Source: Elmis aenea (Eukaryota; Arthropoda; Insecta; Coleoptera; Elmidae). From it: 64,000 nucleotides of DNA. Positions 26,565-39,823 of the stretch are shown piece after piece. The position numbers and the translations under genes were made by a program. Location: assembly GCA_947652605.1 (NCBI GenBank), contig CANTFG010000261.1:62001-126000 (forward strand), read 5' to 3'. Within the stretch, counting starts at the first letter, position 1. Each line of letters opens with the position of its first letter. The notes under the pieces were generated by a model. The model did not search any database. It was not told the DNA's origin and saw only the letters and a program-made list of their open reading frames with translations.

Positions 26565-27324
26565 TCGCATATGTTCCTTGAGCGACTATTTCGAAACAAT
26601 TTTAATTATTGATTTGTATATGACAGGAACAGTTTATCCATTGCCTCTTTACATGAATAAAATTGTTTTGCATATGTCTTTCAATGAGCTGGTATTAATT
26701 TTTAATAATTTCCTAAAAATACCGTGCTTTAGTTAATACATATGTTCCTTGAGCGACTATTTCGAAACAATTTTAATTATTGATTTGTATATCACAGGAA
26801 CAGTTTATCCATCGCCTCTTTACATGAATACAATTGTTTTGCATATGTCTTTCAATGAGCTGGTATTAATTTTTAATAATTTCCTAAAAGTACCGTGCTT
26901 TAGTTAATACATATGTTCCTTGAGCGACTATTTCTGAACAATTTCAATTATTGATTTGTATATCACAGGAACAGTTTATCTATCGCCTCTTTACATGAAT
27001 ACAATTGTTTTGCATATGTCTTTCAATGAGCTGGTTTTAATTTTTAATAATTTCCTAAAAATACCGTGCTTTAGTTAATACATATGTTCCTTGAGCGACA
27101 ATTTCGAAACAATTTTAATTATTGATTTGTATATCACAGGAACAGTTTATCCATCGCCTCTTTACATGAATACAATTGTTTTGCATATGTCTTTCAATAA
27201 GCTGGTATTAATTTTTAATAATTTCCTAAAAATACCGTGCTTTAGTTAATACATATGTTCCTTGAGCGACTATTTCTGAACAATTTAAATTATTGATTTG
27301 TATATGACAGGAACAGTTTATCCA
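26565..27324. repeat. Second copy of a 760-bp tandem duplication (4 monomers plus a 76-bp remnant)
   Basis: The interval 25805-26564 and this one share the same order: ggtatt with a tgaataaaattg, cgaaac with aaaagtacc, ctgaac with tctatcg, gcgacaatttcg with caataagc, then the truncated monomer. The junction tcgcatatgttcc recurs exactly 760 bp apart (4 x 171 + 76). Only the first half of the first monomer differs, so the crossover lay inside that monomer. Confidence 0.92.
27249..27324. repeat. Truncated monomer, 76 bp, duplicate of the one at 26489
   Basis: Same junction and flanks as 26489-26564, carried along by the 760-bp duplication. Confidence 0.93.
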
Positions 27325-28692
27325 TCGCATATGTTCCTTGAGCGACTATTTCGAAACAATTTTAATTATTGATTTGTATATGACAGGAACAGTTTATCCA
27401 TTGCCTCTTTACATGAATACAATTGTTTTGCATATGTCTTTCAATGAGCTGGTTTTAATTTTTAATAATTTCCTAAAAATACCGTGCTTTAGTTAATACA
27501 TATGTTCCTTGAGCGACTATTTCTAAACAATTTTAATTATTGATTTGTATATCACAGAAACAGTTTATCCATCGCCTCTTTACAGGAATACAATTGTTTT
27601 GCATATGTCTTTCAATGAGCTGGTTTTAATTTTTAATAATTTCCTAAAAATACCGTGCTTTAGTTAATACATATGTTCCTTGAGCGACTATTTCTGAACA
27701 ATTTTAATTATTGATTTGTAAATCACAGAAACAGTTTATCCATCGCCTCTTTACAGGAATACAATTGTTTTGCATATGTCTTTCAATGAGCTGGTTTTAA
27801 TTTTTAATAATTTCCTAAAAATACCGTGCTTTAGTTAATACATATGTTCCTTGAGCGACTATTTCTAAACAATTTTAATTATTGATTTGTATATCACAGA
27901 AACAGTTTATCCATCGCCTCTTTACAGGAATACAATTGTTTTGCATATGTCTTTCAATGAGCTGGTTTTAATTTTTAATAATTTCCTAAAAATACCGTGC
28001 TTTAGTTAATACATATGTTCCTTGAGCGACTATTTCTAAACAATTTTAATTATTGATTTGTATATGACAGGAACAGTTTATCCATCGCCTCTTTACATGA
28101 ATACAATTGTTTTGCATATGTCTTTCAATGAGCTGGTTTTAATTTTTAATAATTTCCTAAAAATACCGTGCTTTAGTTAATACATATGTTCCTTGAGCGA
28201 CTATTTCTAAACAATTTCAATTATTGATTTGTATATGACAGGAACAGTTTATCCATCGCCTCTTTACAGGAATACAATTGTTTTGCATATGTCTTTCAAT
28301 GAGCTGGTTTTAATTTTTAATAATTTCCCAAAAATACCGTGCTTTAGTTAATACATATGTTCCTTGAGCGACTATTTCTAAACAATTTTAATTATTGATT
28401 TGTATATCACAGGAACAGTTTATCCATCGCCTCTTTACAGGAATACAATTGTTTTGCATATGTCTTTCAATGAGCTGGTTTTAATTTTTAATAATTTCCT
28501 AAAAATACCGTGCTTTAGTTAATACATATGTTCTTTGAGCGACTATTTCTAAACAATTTTAATTATTGATTTGTATATCACAGGAACAGTTTATCCATCG
28601 CCTCTTTACATGAATACAATTGTTTTGCATATGTCTTTCAATGAGCTGGTTTTAATTTTTAATAATTTCCTAAAAATACCGTGCTTTAGTTA

Positions 28693-31600
28693 ATACATAT
28701 GTTCCTTGTGCGACTATTTCGAAACAATTTCAATTATTGATTTGTATATGACAAGAACAGTTTATCCATCGCCTCTTTACATGAATACAATTGTTTTGCA
28801 TATGTCTTTCAATGAGCTGGTTTTAATTTTTAATAATTTCCTAAAAATACCGTGCTTTAGTTAATACATATGTTCCTTGTGCGACTATTTCGAAACAATT
28901 TCAATTATTGATTTGTATATCACAGGAACAGTTTATCTATCGCCTCTTTACATGAATACAATTGTTTTGCATATGTCTTTCAATGAGCTGGTTTTAATTT
29001 TTAATAATTTCCTAAAAATACCGTGCATTAGTTAATACATATGTTCCTTGAGCGACTATTTCGAAACAATTTTAATTATTGATTTGTATATCACAGGAAC
29101 AGTTTATCCATCGCCTCTTTACATGAATACAATTGTTTTGCATATGTCTTTCAATGAGCTGGTTTTAATTTTTAATAATTTCCTAAAAATACCGTGCTTT
29201 AGTTAATACATATGTTCCTTGAGCGACTATTTCTAAAAAATTTTAAATATTGATTTGTATATGACAGGAACAGTATATCCATCGCCTCTTTACATGAATA
29301 CAATTGTTTTGCATATGTCTTTCAATGAGCTGGTTTTAATTTTTAATAATTTCCTAAAAATACCGTGCTTTAGTTAATACATATGTTCCTTGAGCGACTA
29401 TTTCGAAACAATTTTAATTATTGATTTGTATATCACAGGAACAGTTTATTTATCGCCTCTTTACATGAATACAATTGTTTTGCATATGTCTTTCAATGAG
29501 CTGGTTTTAATTTTTAATAATTTCCTAAAAATACCGTGCTTTAGTTAATACATATGTTCCTTGAGCGACTATTTCGAAACAATTTTAATTATTGATTTGT
29601 ATATCACAGGAACAGTTTATCCATCGCCTCTTTACATGAATACAATTGTTTTGCATATGTCTTTCAATGAGCTGGTTTTAATTTTTAATAATTTCCTAAA
29701 AATACCGTGCTTTAGTTAATACATATGTTCCTTGAGCGACTATTTCTAAACAATTTTAATTATTGATTTGTATATGACAGGAACAGTTTATCCATTGCCT
29801 CTTTACATGAATACAATTGTTTTGCATATGTCTTTCAATGAGCTGGTTTTAATTTTTAATAATTTCCTAAAAATACCGTGCTTTAGTTAATACATATGTT
29901 CCTTGAGCGACTATTTCTAAACAATTTTAATTATTGATTTGTATATCACAGGAACAGTTTATCCATCGCCTCTTTACATGAATAAAATTGTTTTGCATAT
30001 GTCTTTCAATGAGCTGGTTTTAATTTTTAATAATTTCCTAAAAATACCGTGCTTTAGTTAATACATATGTTCCTTGAGCGACTATTTCGAAACAATTTTA
30101 ATTATTGATTTGTATATCACAGGAACAGTTTATCCATCGCCTCTTTACATGAATACAATTGTTTTGCATATGTCTTTCAATGAGCTGGTTTTAATTTTTA
30201 ATAATTTCCTAAAAATACCGTGCTTTAGTTAATACATATGTTCCTTGTGCGACTATTTCGAAACAATTTCAATTATTGATTTGTATATGACAAGAACAGT
30301 TTATCCATCGCCTCTTTACATGAATACAATTGTTTTGCATATGTCTTTCAATGAGCTGGTTTTAATTTTTAATAATTTCCTAAAAATACCGTGCATTAGT
30401 TAATACATATGTTCCTTGTGCGACTATTTCGAAACAATTTCAATTATTGATTTGTATATCACAGGAACAGTTTATCTATCGCCTCTTTACATGAATACAA
30501 TTGTTTTGCATATGTCTTTCAATGAGCTGGTTTTAATTTTTAATAATTTCCTAAAAATACCGTGCATTAGTTAATACATATGTTCCTTGTGCGACTATTT
30601 CGAAACAATTTTAATTATTGATTTGTATATCACAGGAACAGTTTATCCATCGCCTCTTTACATGAATACAATTGTTTTGCATATGTCTTTCAATGAGCTG
30701 GTTTTAATTTTTAATAATTTCCTAAAAATACCGTGCTTTAGTTAATACATATGTTCCTTGAGCGACTATTTCTAAAAAATTTTAATTATTGATTTGTATA
30801 TGACAGGAACAGTATATCCATCGCCTCTTTACATGAATACAATTGTTTTGCATATGTCTTTCAATGAGCTGGTTTTAATTTTTAATAATTTCCTAAAAAT
30901 ACCGTGCTTTAGTTAATACATATGTTCCTTGAGCGACTATTTCGAAACAATTTTAATTATTGATTTGTATATCACAGGAACAGTTTATTTATCGCCTCTT
31001 TACATGAATACAATTGTTTTGCATATGTCTTTCAATGAGCTGGTTTTAATTTTTAATAATTTCCTAAAAATACCGTGCTTTAGTTAATACATATGTTCCT
31101 TGAGCGACTATTTCGAAACAATTTTAATTATTGATTTGTATATCACAGGAACAGTTTATCCATCGCCTCTTTACATGAATACAATTGTTTTGCATATGTC
31201 TTTCAATGAGCTGGTTTTAATTTTTAATAATTTCTTAAAAATACCGTGCTTTAGTTAATACATATGTTCCTTGAGCGACTATTTCTAAACAATTTTAATT
31301 ATTGATTTGTATATGAATGGAACAGTTTATCCATTGCCTCTTTACATGAATACAATTGTTTTGCATATGTCTTTCAATGAGCTGGTTTTAATTTTTAATA
31401 ATTTCCTAAAAATACCGTGCTTTAGTTAATACATATGTTCCTTGAGCGACTATTTCTAAACAATTTTAATTATTGATTTGTATATCACAGGAACAGTTTA
31501 TCCATCGCCTCTTTACATGAATAAAATTGTTTTGCATATGTCTTTCAATGAGCTGGTTTTAATTTTTAATAATTTCCTAAAAATACCGTGCTTTAGTTAA

Positions 31601-31770
31601 TACATATGTTCCTTGAGCGACTATTTCGAAACAATTTTAATTATTGATTTGTATATCACAGGAACAGTTTATCCATCGCCTCTTTACATGAATACAATTG
31701 TTTTGCATATGTCTTTCAATGAGCTGGTTTTAATTTTTAATAATTTCCTAAAAATACCGTGCTTTAGTTA
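28693..31770. repeat. 9-mer higher-order repeat, 2 x 1539 bp
   Basis: Units 28693-30231 and 30232-31770 carry the same nine monomers in order: tgacaag, tctatcg/gcattag, cgaaac, ctaaaaaat with agtatatcc, tttatcg, cgaaac, cattgcc, tgaataaaattg, cgaaac. The markers tctaaaaaa (29232, 30771) and acagtttatt (29441, 30980) are each exactly 1539 bp apart. A private change, tatgaatgg for tatgacagg, occurs near 31313 in the second copy only. Confidence 0.93.
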
Positions 31771-34700
31771 ATACATATGTTCCTTGAGCGACTATTTCTG
31801 AACAATTTTAATTATTGATTTGTATGTCACAGAAACAGTTTATCCATCGCCTCTTTACATGAATACAATTGTTTTGCATATGTCTTTCAATGAGCTGGTA
31901 TTAATTTTTAATAATTTCCTAAAAATACCGTGCTTTAGTTAATACATATGTTCCTTGAGCGACTATTTCTAAACAATTTTAATTATTGATTTGTATATCA
32001 CAGGAACAGTTTATCCATCGCCTCTTTACAGGAATACAATTGTTTTGCATATGTCTTTCAATGAGCTGGTTTTAATTTTTAATAATTTCCTAAAAATACC
32101 GTGCTTTAGTTAATACATATGTTCCTTGAGCGACTATTTCTAAACAATTTTAATTATTGATTTGTATATCACAGGAACAGTTTATCCATCGCCTCTTTAC
32201 ATGAATACAATTGTTTTGCATATGTCTTTCAATGAGCTGGTTTTAATTTTTAATAATTTCCTAAAAATACCGTGCTTTAGTTAATACATATGTTCCTTGA
32301 GCGACTATTTCTAAACAATATTAATTATTGATTTGTATATCACAGGAACAGTTTATCCATCGCCTCTTTACATGAATACAATTGTTTTGCATATGTCTTT
32401 CAATGAGCTGGTTTTAATTTTTAATAATTTCCTAAAAATACCGTGCTTTAGTTAATACATATGTTCCTTGAGCGACTATTTCTGAACAATTTTAATTATT
32501 GATTTGTATGTATATCACAGGAACAGTTTATCCATCGCCTCTTTACATGAATACAATTGTTTTGCATATGTCTTTCAATGAGCTGGTTTTAATTTTTAAT
32601 AATTTCCTAAAAATACCGTGCTTTAGTTAATACATATGTTCCTTGTGCGACTATTTCGAAACAATTTCAATTATTGATTTGTATATGACAGGAACAGTTT
32701 ATCCATCGCCTCTTTACATGAATACAATTGTTTTGCATATGTCTTTCAATGAGCTGGTTTTAATTTTTAATAATTTCCTAAAAATACCGTGCATTAGTTA
32801 ATACATATGTTCCTTGTGCGACTATTTCGAAACAATTTCAATTATTGATTTGTATATCACAGGAACAGTTTATCTATCGCCTCTTTACATGAATACAATT
32901 GTTTTGCATATGTCTTTCAATGAGCTGGTTTTAATTTTTAATAATTTCCTAAAAATACCGTGCTTTAGTTAATACATATGTTCCTTGAGCGACTATTTCT
33001 AAACAATTTTAATTATTGATTTTTATATCACAGAAACAGTTTATCCATCGCCTCTTTACAGGAATACAATTGTTTTGCATATGTCTTTCAATGAGCTGGT
33101 TTTAATTTTTAATAATTTCCTAAAAATACCGTGCTTTAGTTAATACATATGTTCCTTGAGCGACTATTTCTGAACAATTTTAATTATTGATTTGTATATC
33201 ACAGAAACAGTTTATCCATCGCCTCTTTACATGAATACAATTGTTTTGCATATGTCTTTCAAAGAGCTGGTTTTAATTTTTACTAATTTCCTAAAAATAC
33301 CGTGCTTTAGTTAATACATATGTTCCTTGTGCGACTATTTTAAAACAATTTCAATTATTGATTTGTATATGACAGGAACAGTTTATCCATCGCTTCTTTA
33401 CATGAATACAATTGTTTTGCATATGTCTTTCAATGAGCTGGTTTTATTATTTAATAATTTCCTAAAAAAACCGTGCTTTAGTTAATACATATGTTCCTTG
33501 AGCGACTATTTCTAAACAATTTTAATTATTGATTTGTATATCACAGAAACAGTTTATCCATCGCCTCTTTACATGAATACAATTGTTTTGCATATGTCTT
33601 TCAATGAGCTGGTATTAATTTTTAATAATTTCCTAAAAATACCGTGCTTTAGTTAATACATATGTTCCTTGTGCGACTATTTCGAAACAATTTCAATTAT
33701 TGATTTGTATATGACAGGAACAGTTTATCCATCGCCTCTTTACATGAATACAATTGTTTTGCATATGTCTTTCAATGAGCTGGTTTTAATTTTTAATAAT
33801 TTCCTAAAAATACCGTGCTTTAGTTAATACATATGTTCCTTGAGCGACTATTTCTAAACAATTTTAATTATTGATTTGTATATCACAGGAACAGTTTATC
33901 CATCGCCTCTTTACAGGAATACATTTGTTTTGCATATGTCTTTCAATGAGCTGGTTTTAATTTTTAATAATTTCCTAAAAATACCGTGCATTAGTTAATA
34001 CATATGTTCCTTGAGCGACTATTTCTGAACAATTTTAATTATTGATTTGTATATCACAGGAACAGTTTATCCATCGCCTCTTTACATGAATACAATTGTT
34101 TTGCATATGTGTTTCAATGAGCTGGTTTTAATTTTTAATAATTTCCTAAAAATACCGTGCTTTAGTTAATACATATGTTCCTTGGGCGACTATTTCTAAA
34201 CGATTTTAATTATTGATTTGTATATCACAGGAACAGTTTATCCATCGCCTCTTTACATGAATACAATTGTTTTGCATATGTCTTTCAATGAGCTGGTTTT
34301 AATTTTTAATAATTTCCTAAAAATACCGTGCTTTAGTTAATACATATGTTCCTTGAGCGACTATTTCTAAACAATTTTAATTATTGATTTGTATATCACA
34401 GGAACAGTTTATCCATCGCCTCTTTACATGAATACAATTGTTTTGCATATGTCTTTCAATGAGCTGGCATTAATTTTTAATAATTTCCTAAAAATACCGT
34501 GCTTTAGTTAATACATATGTTCCTTGTGCGACTATTTCGAAACAATTTCAATTATTGATTTGTATATGACAGGAACAGTTTATCCATCGCCTCTTTACAT
34601 GAATACAATTGTTTTGCATATGTCTTTCAATGAGCTGGTTTTAATTTTTAATAATTTCCTAAAAATACCGTGCTTTAGTTAATACATATGTTCCTTGAGC

Positions 34701-35194
34701 GACTATTTCTAAACAATTTTAATTATTGATTTGTATATCACAGGAACAGTTTATCCATCGCCTCTTTACAGGAATACAATTGTTTTGCATATGTCTTTCA
34801 ATGAGCTGGTTTTAATTTTTAATAATTTCCTAAAAATACCGTGCTTTAGTTAATACATATGTTCCTTAAGCGACTATTTCGAAACAATTTTAATTATTTT
34901 TTTGTATATCACAGGAACAGTTTATCCATCGCCTCTTTACAGGAATACAATTGTTTTGCATATGTCTTTCAATGAGCTGGTTTTAATTTTTAATAATTTC
35001 CCAAAAATACCTTGCTTTAGTTAATACATATGTTCCTTGAGCGACTATTTCTAAACAATTTTAATTATTGATTTGTATATCACAGGAACAGTTTATCCAT
35101 CGCCTCTTTACAGGAATACAATTGTTTTGCATATGTCTTTCAATGAGCTGGTTTTAATTTTTAATAATTTCCTAAAAATACCGTGCATTAGTTA

Positions 35195-37421
35195 ATACAT
35201 ATGTTCTTTGAGCGACTATTTCTGAACAATTTTAATTATTGATTTGTATGTATATCACAGGAACAGTTTATCCATCGCCTCTTTACATGAATACAATTGT
35301 TTTGCATATGTCTTTCAATGAGCTGGTTTTAATTTTTAATAATTTCCTAAAAATACCGTGCTTTAGTTAATACATATGTTCCTTGGGCGACTATTTCGAA
35401 ACAATTTCAATTATTGATTTGTATATGACAAGAACAGTTTATCCATCGCCTCTTTACATGAATACAATTGTTTTGCATATGTCTTTCAATGAGCTGGTTT
35501 TAATTTTTAATAATTTCCTAAAAATACCGTGCATTAGTTAATACATATGTTCCTTGTGCGACTATTTCGAAACAATTTCAATTATTGATTTGTATATCAC
35601 AGGAACAGTTTATCTATCGCCTCTTTACATGAATACAATTGTTTTGCATATGTCTTTCAATGAGCTGGTTTTAATTTTTAATAATTTCCTAAAAATACCG
35701 TGCATTAGTTAATACATATGTTCCTTGAGCGACTATTTCGAAACAATTTTAATTATTGATTTGTATATCACAGGAACAGTTTATCCATCGCCTCTTTACA
35801 TGAATACAATTGTTTTGCATATGTCTTTCAATGAGCTGGTTTTAATTTTTAATAATTTCCTAAAAATACCGTGCTTTAGTTAATACATATGTTCCTGGAG
35901 CGACTATTTCTAAACAATTTTAATTATTGATTTGTATATGACAGGAACAGTATATCCATCGCCTCTTTACATGAATACAATTGTTTTGCATATGTCTTTC
36001 AATGAGCTGGTTTTAATTTTTAATAATTTCCTAAAAATACCGTGCTTTAGTTAATACATATGTTCCTTGAGCGACTATTTCGAAACAATTTTAATTATTG
36101 ATTTGTATATCACAGGAACAGTTTATCCATCGCCTCTTTACATGAATACAATTGTTTTGCATATGTCTTTCAATGAGCTGGTTTTAATTTTTAATAATTT
36201 CCTAAAAATACCGTGCTTTAGTTAATACATATGTTCCTTGAGCGACTATTTCGAAACAATTTTAATTATTGATTTGTATATCACAGGAACAGTTTATCCA
36301 TCGCCTCTTTACATGAATACAATTGTTTTGCATATGTCTTTCAATGAGCTGGTTTTAATTTTTAATAATTTCCTAAAAATACCGTGCTTTAGTTAATACA
36401 TATGTTCCTTGAGCGACTATTTCTAAACAATTTTAATTATTGATTTGTATATGACAGGAACAGTTTATCCATTGCCTCTTTACATGAATACAATTGTTTT
36501 GCATATGTCTTTCAATGAGCTGGTTTTAATTTTTAATAGTTTCCTAAAAATACCGTGCTTTAGTTAATACATATGTTCCTTGAGCGACTATTTCTAAACA
36601 ATTTTAATTATTGATTTGTATATCACAGGAACAGTTTATCCATCGCCTCTTTACATGAATAAAATTGTTTTGCATATGTCTTTCAATAAGCTGGTTTTAA
36701 TTTTTAATAATTTCCTAAAAATACCGTGCTTTAGTTAATACATATGTTCCTTGAGCGACTATTTCGAAACAATTTTAATTATTGATTTGTATATCACAGG
36801 AACAGTTTATCCATCGCCTCTTTACATGAATACAATTGTTTTGCATATGTCTTTCAATGAGCTGGTTTTAATTTTTAATAATTTCCTAAAAATACCGTGC
36901 TTTAGTTAATACATATGTTCCTTGAGCGACTATTTCTGAACAATTTTAATTATTGATTTGTATGTCACAGAAACAGTTTATCCATCGCCTCTTTACATGA
37001 ATACAATTGTTTTGCATATGTCTTTCAATGAGCTGGTATTAATTTTTAATAATTTCCTAAAAATACCGTGCTTTAGTTAATACATATGTTCCTTGAGCGA
37101 CTATTTCTAAACAATTTTAATTATTGATTTGTATATCACAGGAACAGTTTATCCATCGCCTCTTTACAGGAATACAATTGTTTTGCATATGTCTTTCAAT
37201 GAGCTGGTTTTAATTTTTAATAATTTCCTAAAAATACCGTGCTTTAGTTAATACATATGTTCCTTGAGCGACTATTTCTAAACAATTTTAATTATTGATT
37301 TGTATTTCACAGGAACAGTTTATCCATCGCCTCTTTACAGGAATACAATTGTTTTGCATATGTCTTTCAATGAGCTGGTTTTAATTTTTAATAATTTCCT
37401 AAAAATACCGTGCATTAGTTA
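35195..37421. repeat. 13-mer higher-order repeat, first copy, 2227 bp
   Basis: Thirteen monomers, the first with the 4-bp duplication (tatgtatatc at 35247) and the second with the rare ttgggcgac (35381 region). The order continues through tctatcg, cgaaac, agtatatcc, cgaaac, cgaaac, cattgcc with taatagtttcc, tgaataaaattg with caataagc, cgaaac, tgtcacagaaac, caggaat and caggaat/gcattag. All markers recur 2227 bp downstream (13 x 171 + 4). Confidence 0.94.
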
Positions 37422-39648
37422 ATACATATGTTCTTTGAGCGACTATTTCTGAACAATTTTAATTATTGATTTGTATGTATATCACAGGAACAGTTTATCC
37501 ATCGCCTCTTTACATGAATACAATTGTTTTGCATATGTCTTTCAATGAGCTGGTTTTAATTTTTAATAATTTCCTAAAAATACCGTGCTTTAGTTAATAC
37601 ATATGTTCCTTGGGCGACTATTTCGAAACAATTTCAATTATTGATTTGTATATGACAAGAACAGTTTATCCATCGCCTCTTTACATGAATACAATTGTTT
37701 TGCATATGTCTTTCAATGAGCTGGTTTTAATTTTTAATAATTTCCTAAAAATACCGTGCATTAGTTAATACATATGTTCCTTGTGCGACTATTTCGAAAC
37801 AATTTCAATTATTGATTTGTATATCACAGGAACAGTTTATCTATCGCCTCTTTACATGAATACAATTGTTTTGCATATGTCTTTCAATGAGCTGGTTTTA
37901 ATTTTTAATAATTTCCTAAAAATACCGTGCATTAGTTAATACATATGTTCCTTGAGCGACTATTTCGAAACAATTTTAATTATTGATTTGTATATCACAG
38001 GAACAGTTTATCCATCGCCTCTTTACATGAAAACAATTGTTTTGCATATGTCTTTCAATGAGCTGGTTTTAATTTTTAATAATTTCCTAAAAATACCGTG
38101 CTTTAGTTAATACATATGTTCCTTGAGCGACTATTTCTAAACAATTTTAATTATTGATTTGTATATGACAGGAACAGTATATCCATCGCCTCTTTACATG
38201 AATACAATTGTTTTGCATATGTCTTTCAATGAGCTGGTTTTAATTTTTAATAATTTCCTAAAAATACCGTGCTTTAGTTAATACATAGGTTCCTTGAGCG
38301 ACTATTTCGAAACAATTTTAATTATTGATTTGTATATCACAGGAACAGTTTATCCATCGCCTTTTTACATGAATACAATTGTTTTGCATATGTCTTTCAA
38401 TGAGCTGGTTTTAATTTTTAATAATTTCCTAAAAATACCGTGCTTTAGTTAATACATATGTTCCTTGAGCGACTATTTCGAAACAATTTTAATTATTGAT
38501 TTGTATATCACAGGAACAGTTTATCCATCGCCTCTTTACATGAATACAATTGTTTTGCATATGTCTTTCAATGAGCTGGTTTTAATTTTTAATAATTTCC
38601 TAAAAATACCGTGCTTTAGTTAATACATATGTTCCTTGAGCGACTATTTCTAAACAATTTTAATTATTGATTTGTATATGACAGGAACAGTTTATCCATT
38701 GCCTCTTTACATGAATACAATTGTTTTGCATATGTCTTTCAATGAGCTGGTTTTAATTTTTAATAGTTTCCTAAAAATACCGTGCTTTAGTTAATACATA
38801 TGTTCCTTGAGCGACTATTTCTAAACAATTTTAATTATTGATTTGTATATCACAGGAACAGTTTATCCATCGCCTCTTTACATGAATAAAATTGTTTTGC
38901 ATATGTCTTTCAATAAGCTGGTTTTAATTTTTAATAATTTCCTAAAAATACCGTGCTTTAGTTAATACATATGTTCCTTGAGCGACTATTTCGAAACAAT
39001 TTTAATTATTGATTTGTATATCACAGGAACAGTTTATCCATCGCCTCTTTACATGAATACAATTGTTTTGCATATGTCTTTCAATGAGCTGGTTTTAATT
39101 TTTAATAATTTCCTAAAAATACCGTGCTTTAGTTAATACATATGTTCCTTGAGCGACTATTTCTGAACAATTTTAATTATTGATTTGTATGTCACAGAAA
39201 CAGTTTATCCATCGCCTCTTTACATGAATACAATTGTTTTGCATATGTCTTTCAATGAGCTGGTATTAATTTTTAATAATTTCCTAAAAATACCGTGCTT
39301 TAGTTAATACATATGTTCCTTGAGCGACTATTTCTAAACAATTTTAATTATTGATTTGTATATCACAGGAACAGTTTATCCATCGCCTCTTTACAGGAAT
39401 ACAATTGTTTTGCATATGTCTTTCAATGAGCTGGTTTTAATTCTTAATAATTTCCTAAAAATACCGTGCTTTAGTTAATACATATGTTCCTTGAGCGACT
39501 ATTTCTAAACAATTTTAATTATTGATTTGTATTTCACAGGAACAGTTTATCCATCGCCTCTTTACAGGAATACAATTGTTTTGCATATGTCTTTCAATGA
39601 GCTGGTTTTAATTTTTAATAATTTCCTAAAAATACCGTGCATTAGTTA
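37422..39648. repeat. 13-mer higher-order repeat, second copy, 2227 bp
   Basis: Same thirteen-monomer order as the preceding 2227 bp. The markers tatgtatatc (37474), ccttgggcga (37608) and taatagtttcc (38766) sit 2227 bp from their partners. A third copy begins at 39649 but lost two monomers: its taatagtttcc is only 1885 bp further on (2227 minus 342). It departs from the pattern near 41.0 kb. Confidence 0.94.
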
Positions 39649-39823
39649 ATACATATGTTCTTTGAGCGACTATTTCTGAACAATTTTAATTATTGATTTG
39701 TATGTATATCACAGGAACAGTTTATCCATCGCCTCTTTACATGAATACAATTGTTTTGCATATGTCTTTCAATGAGCTGGTTTTAATTTTTAATAATTTC
39801 CTAAAAATACCGTGCTTTAGTTA

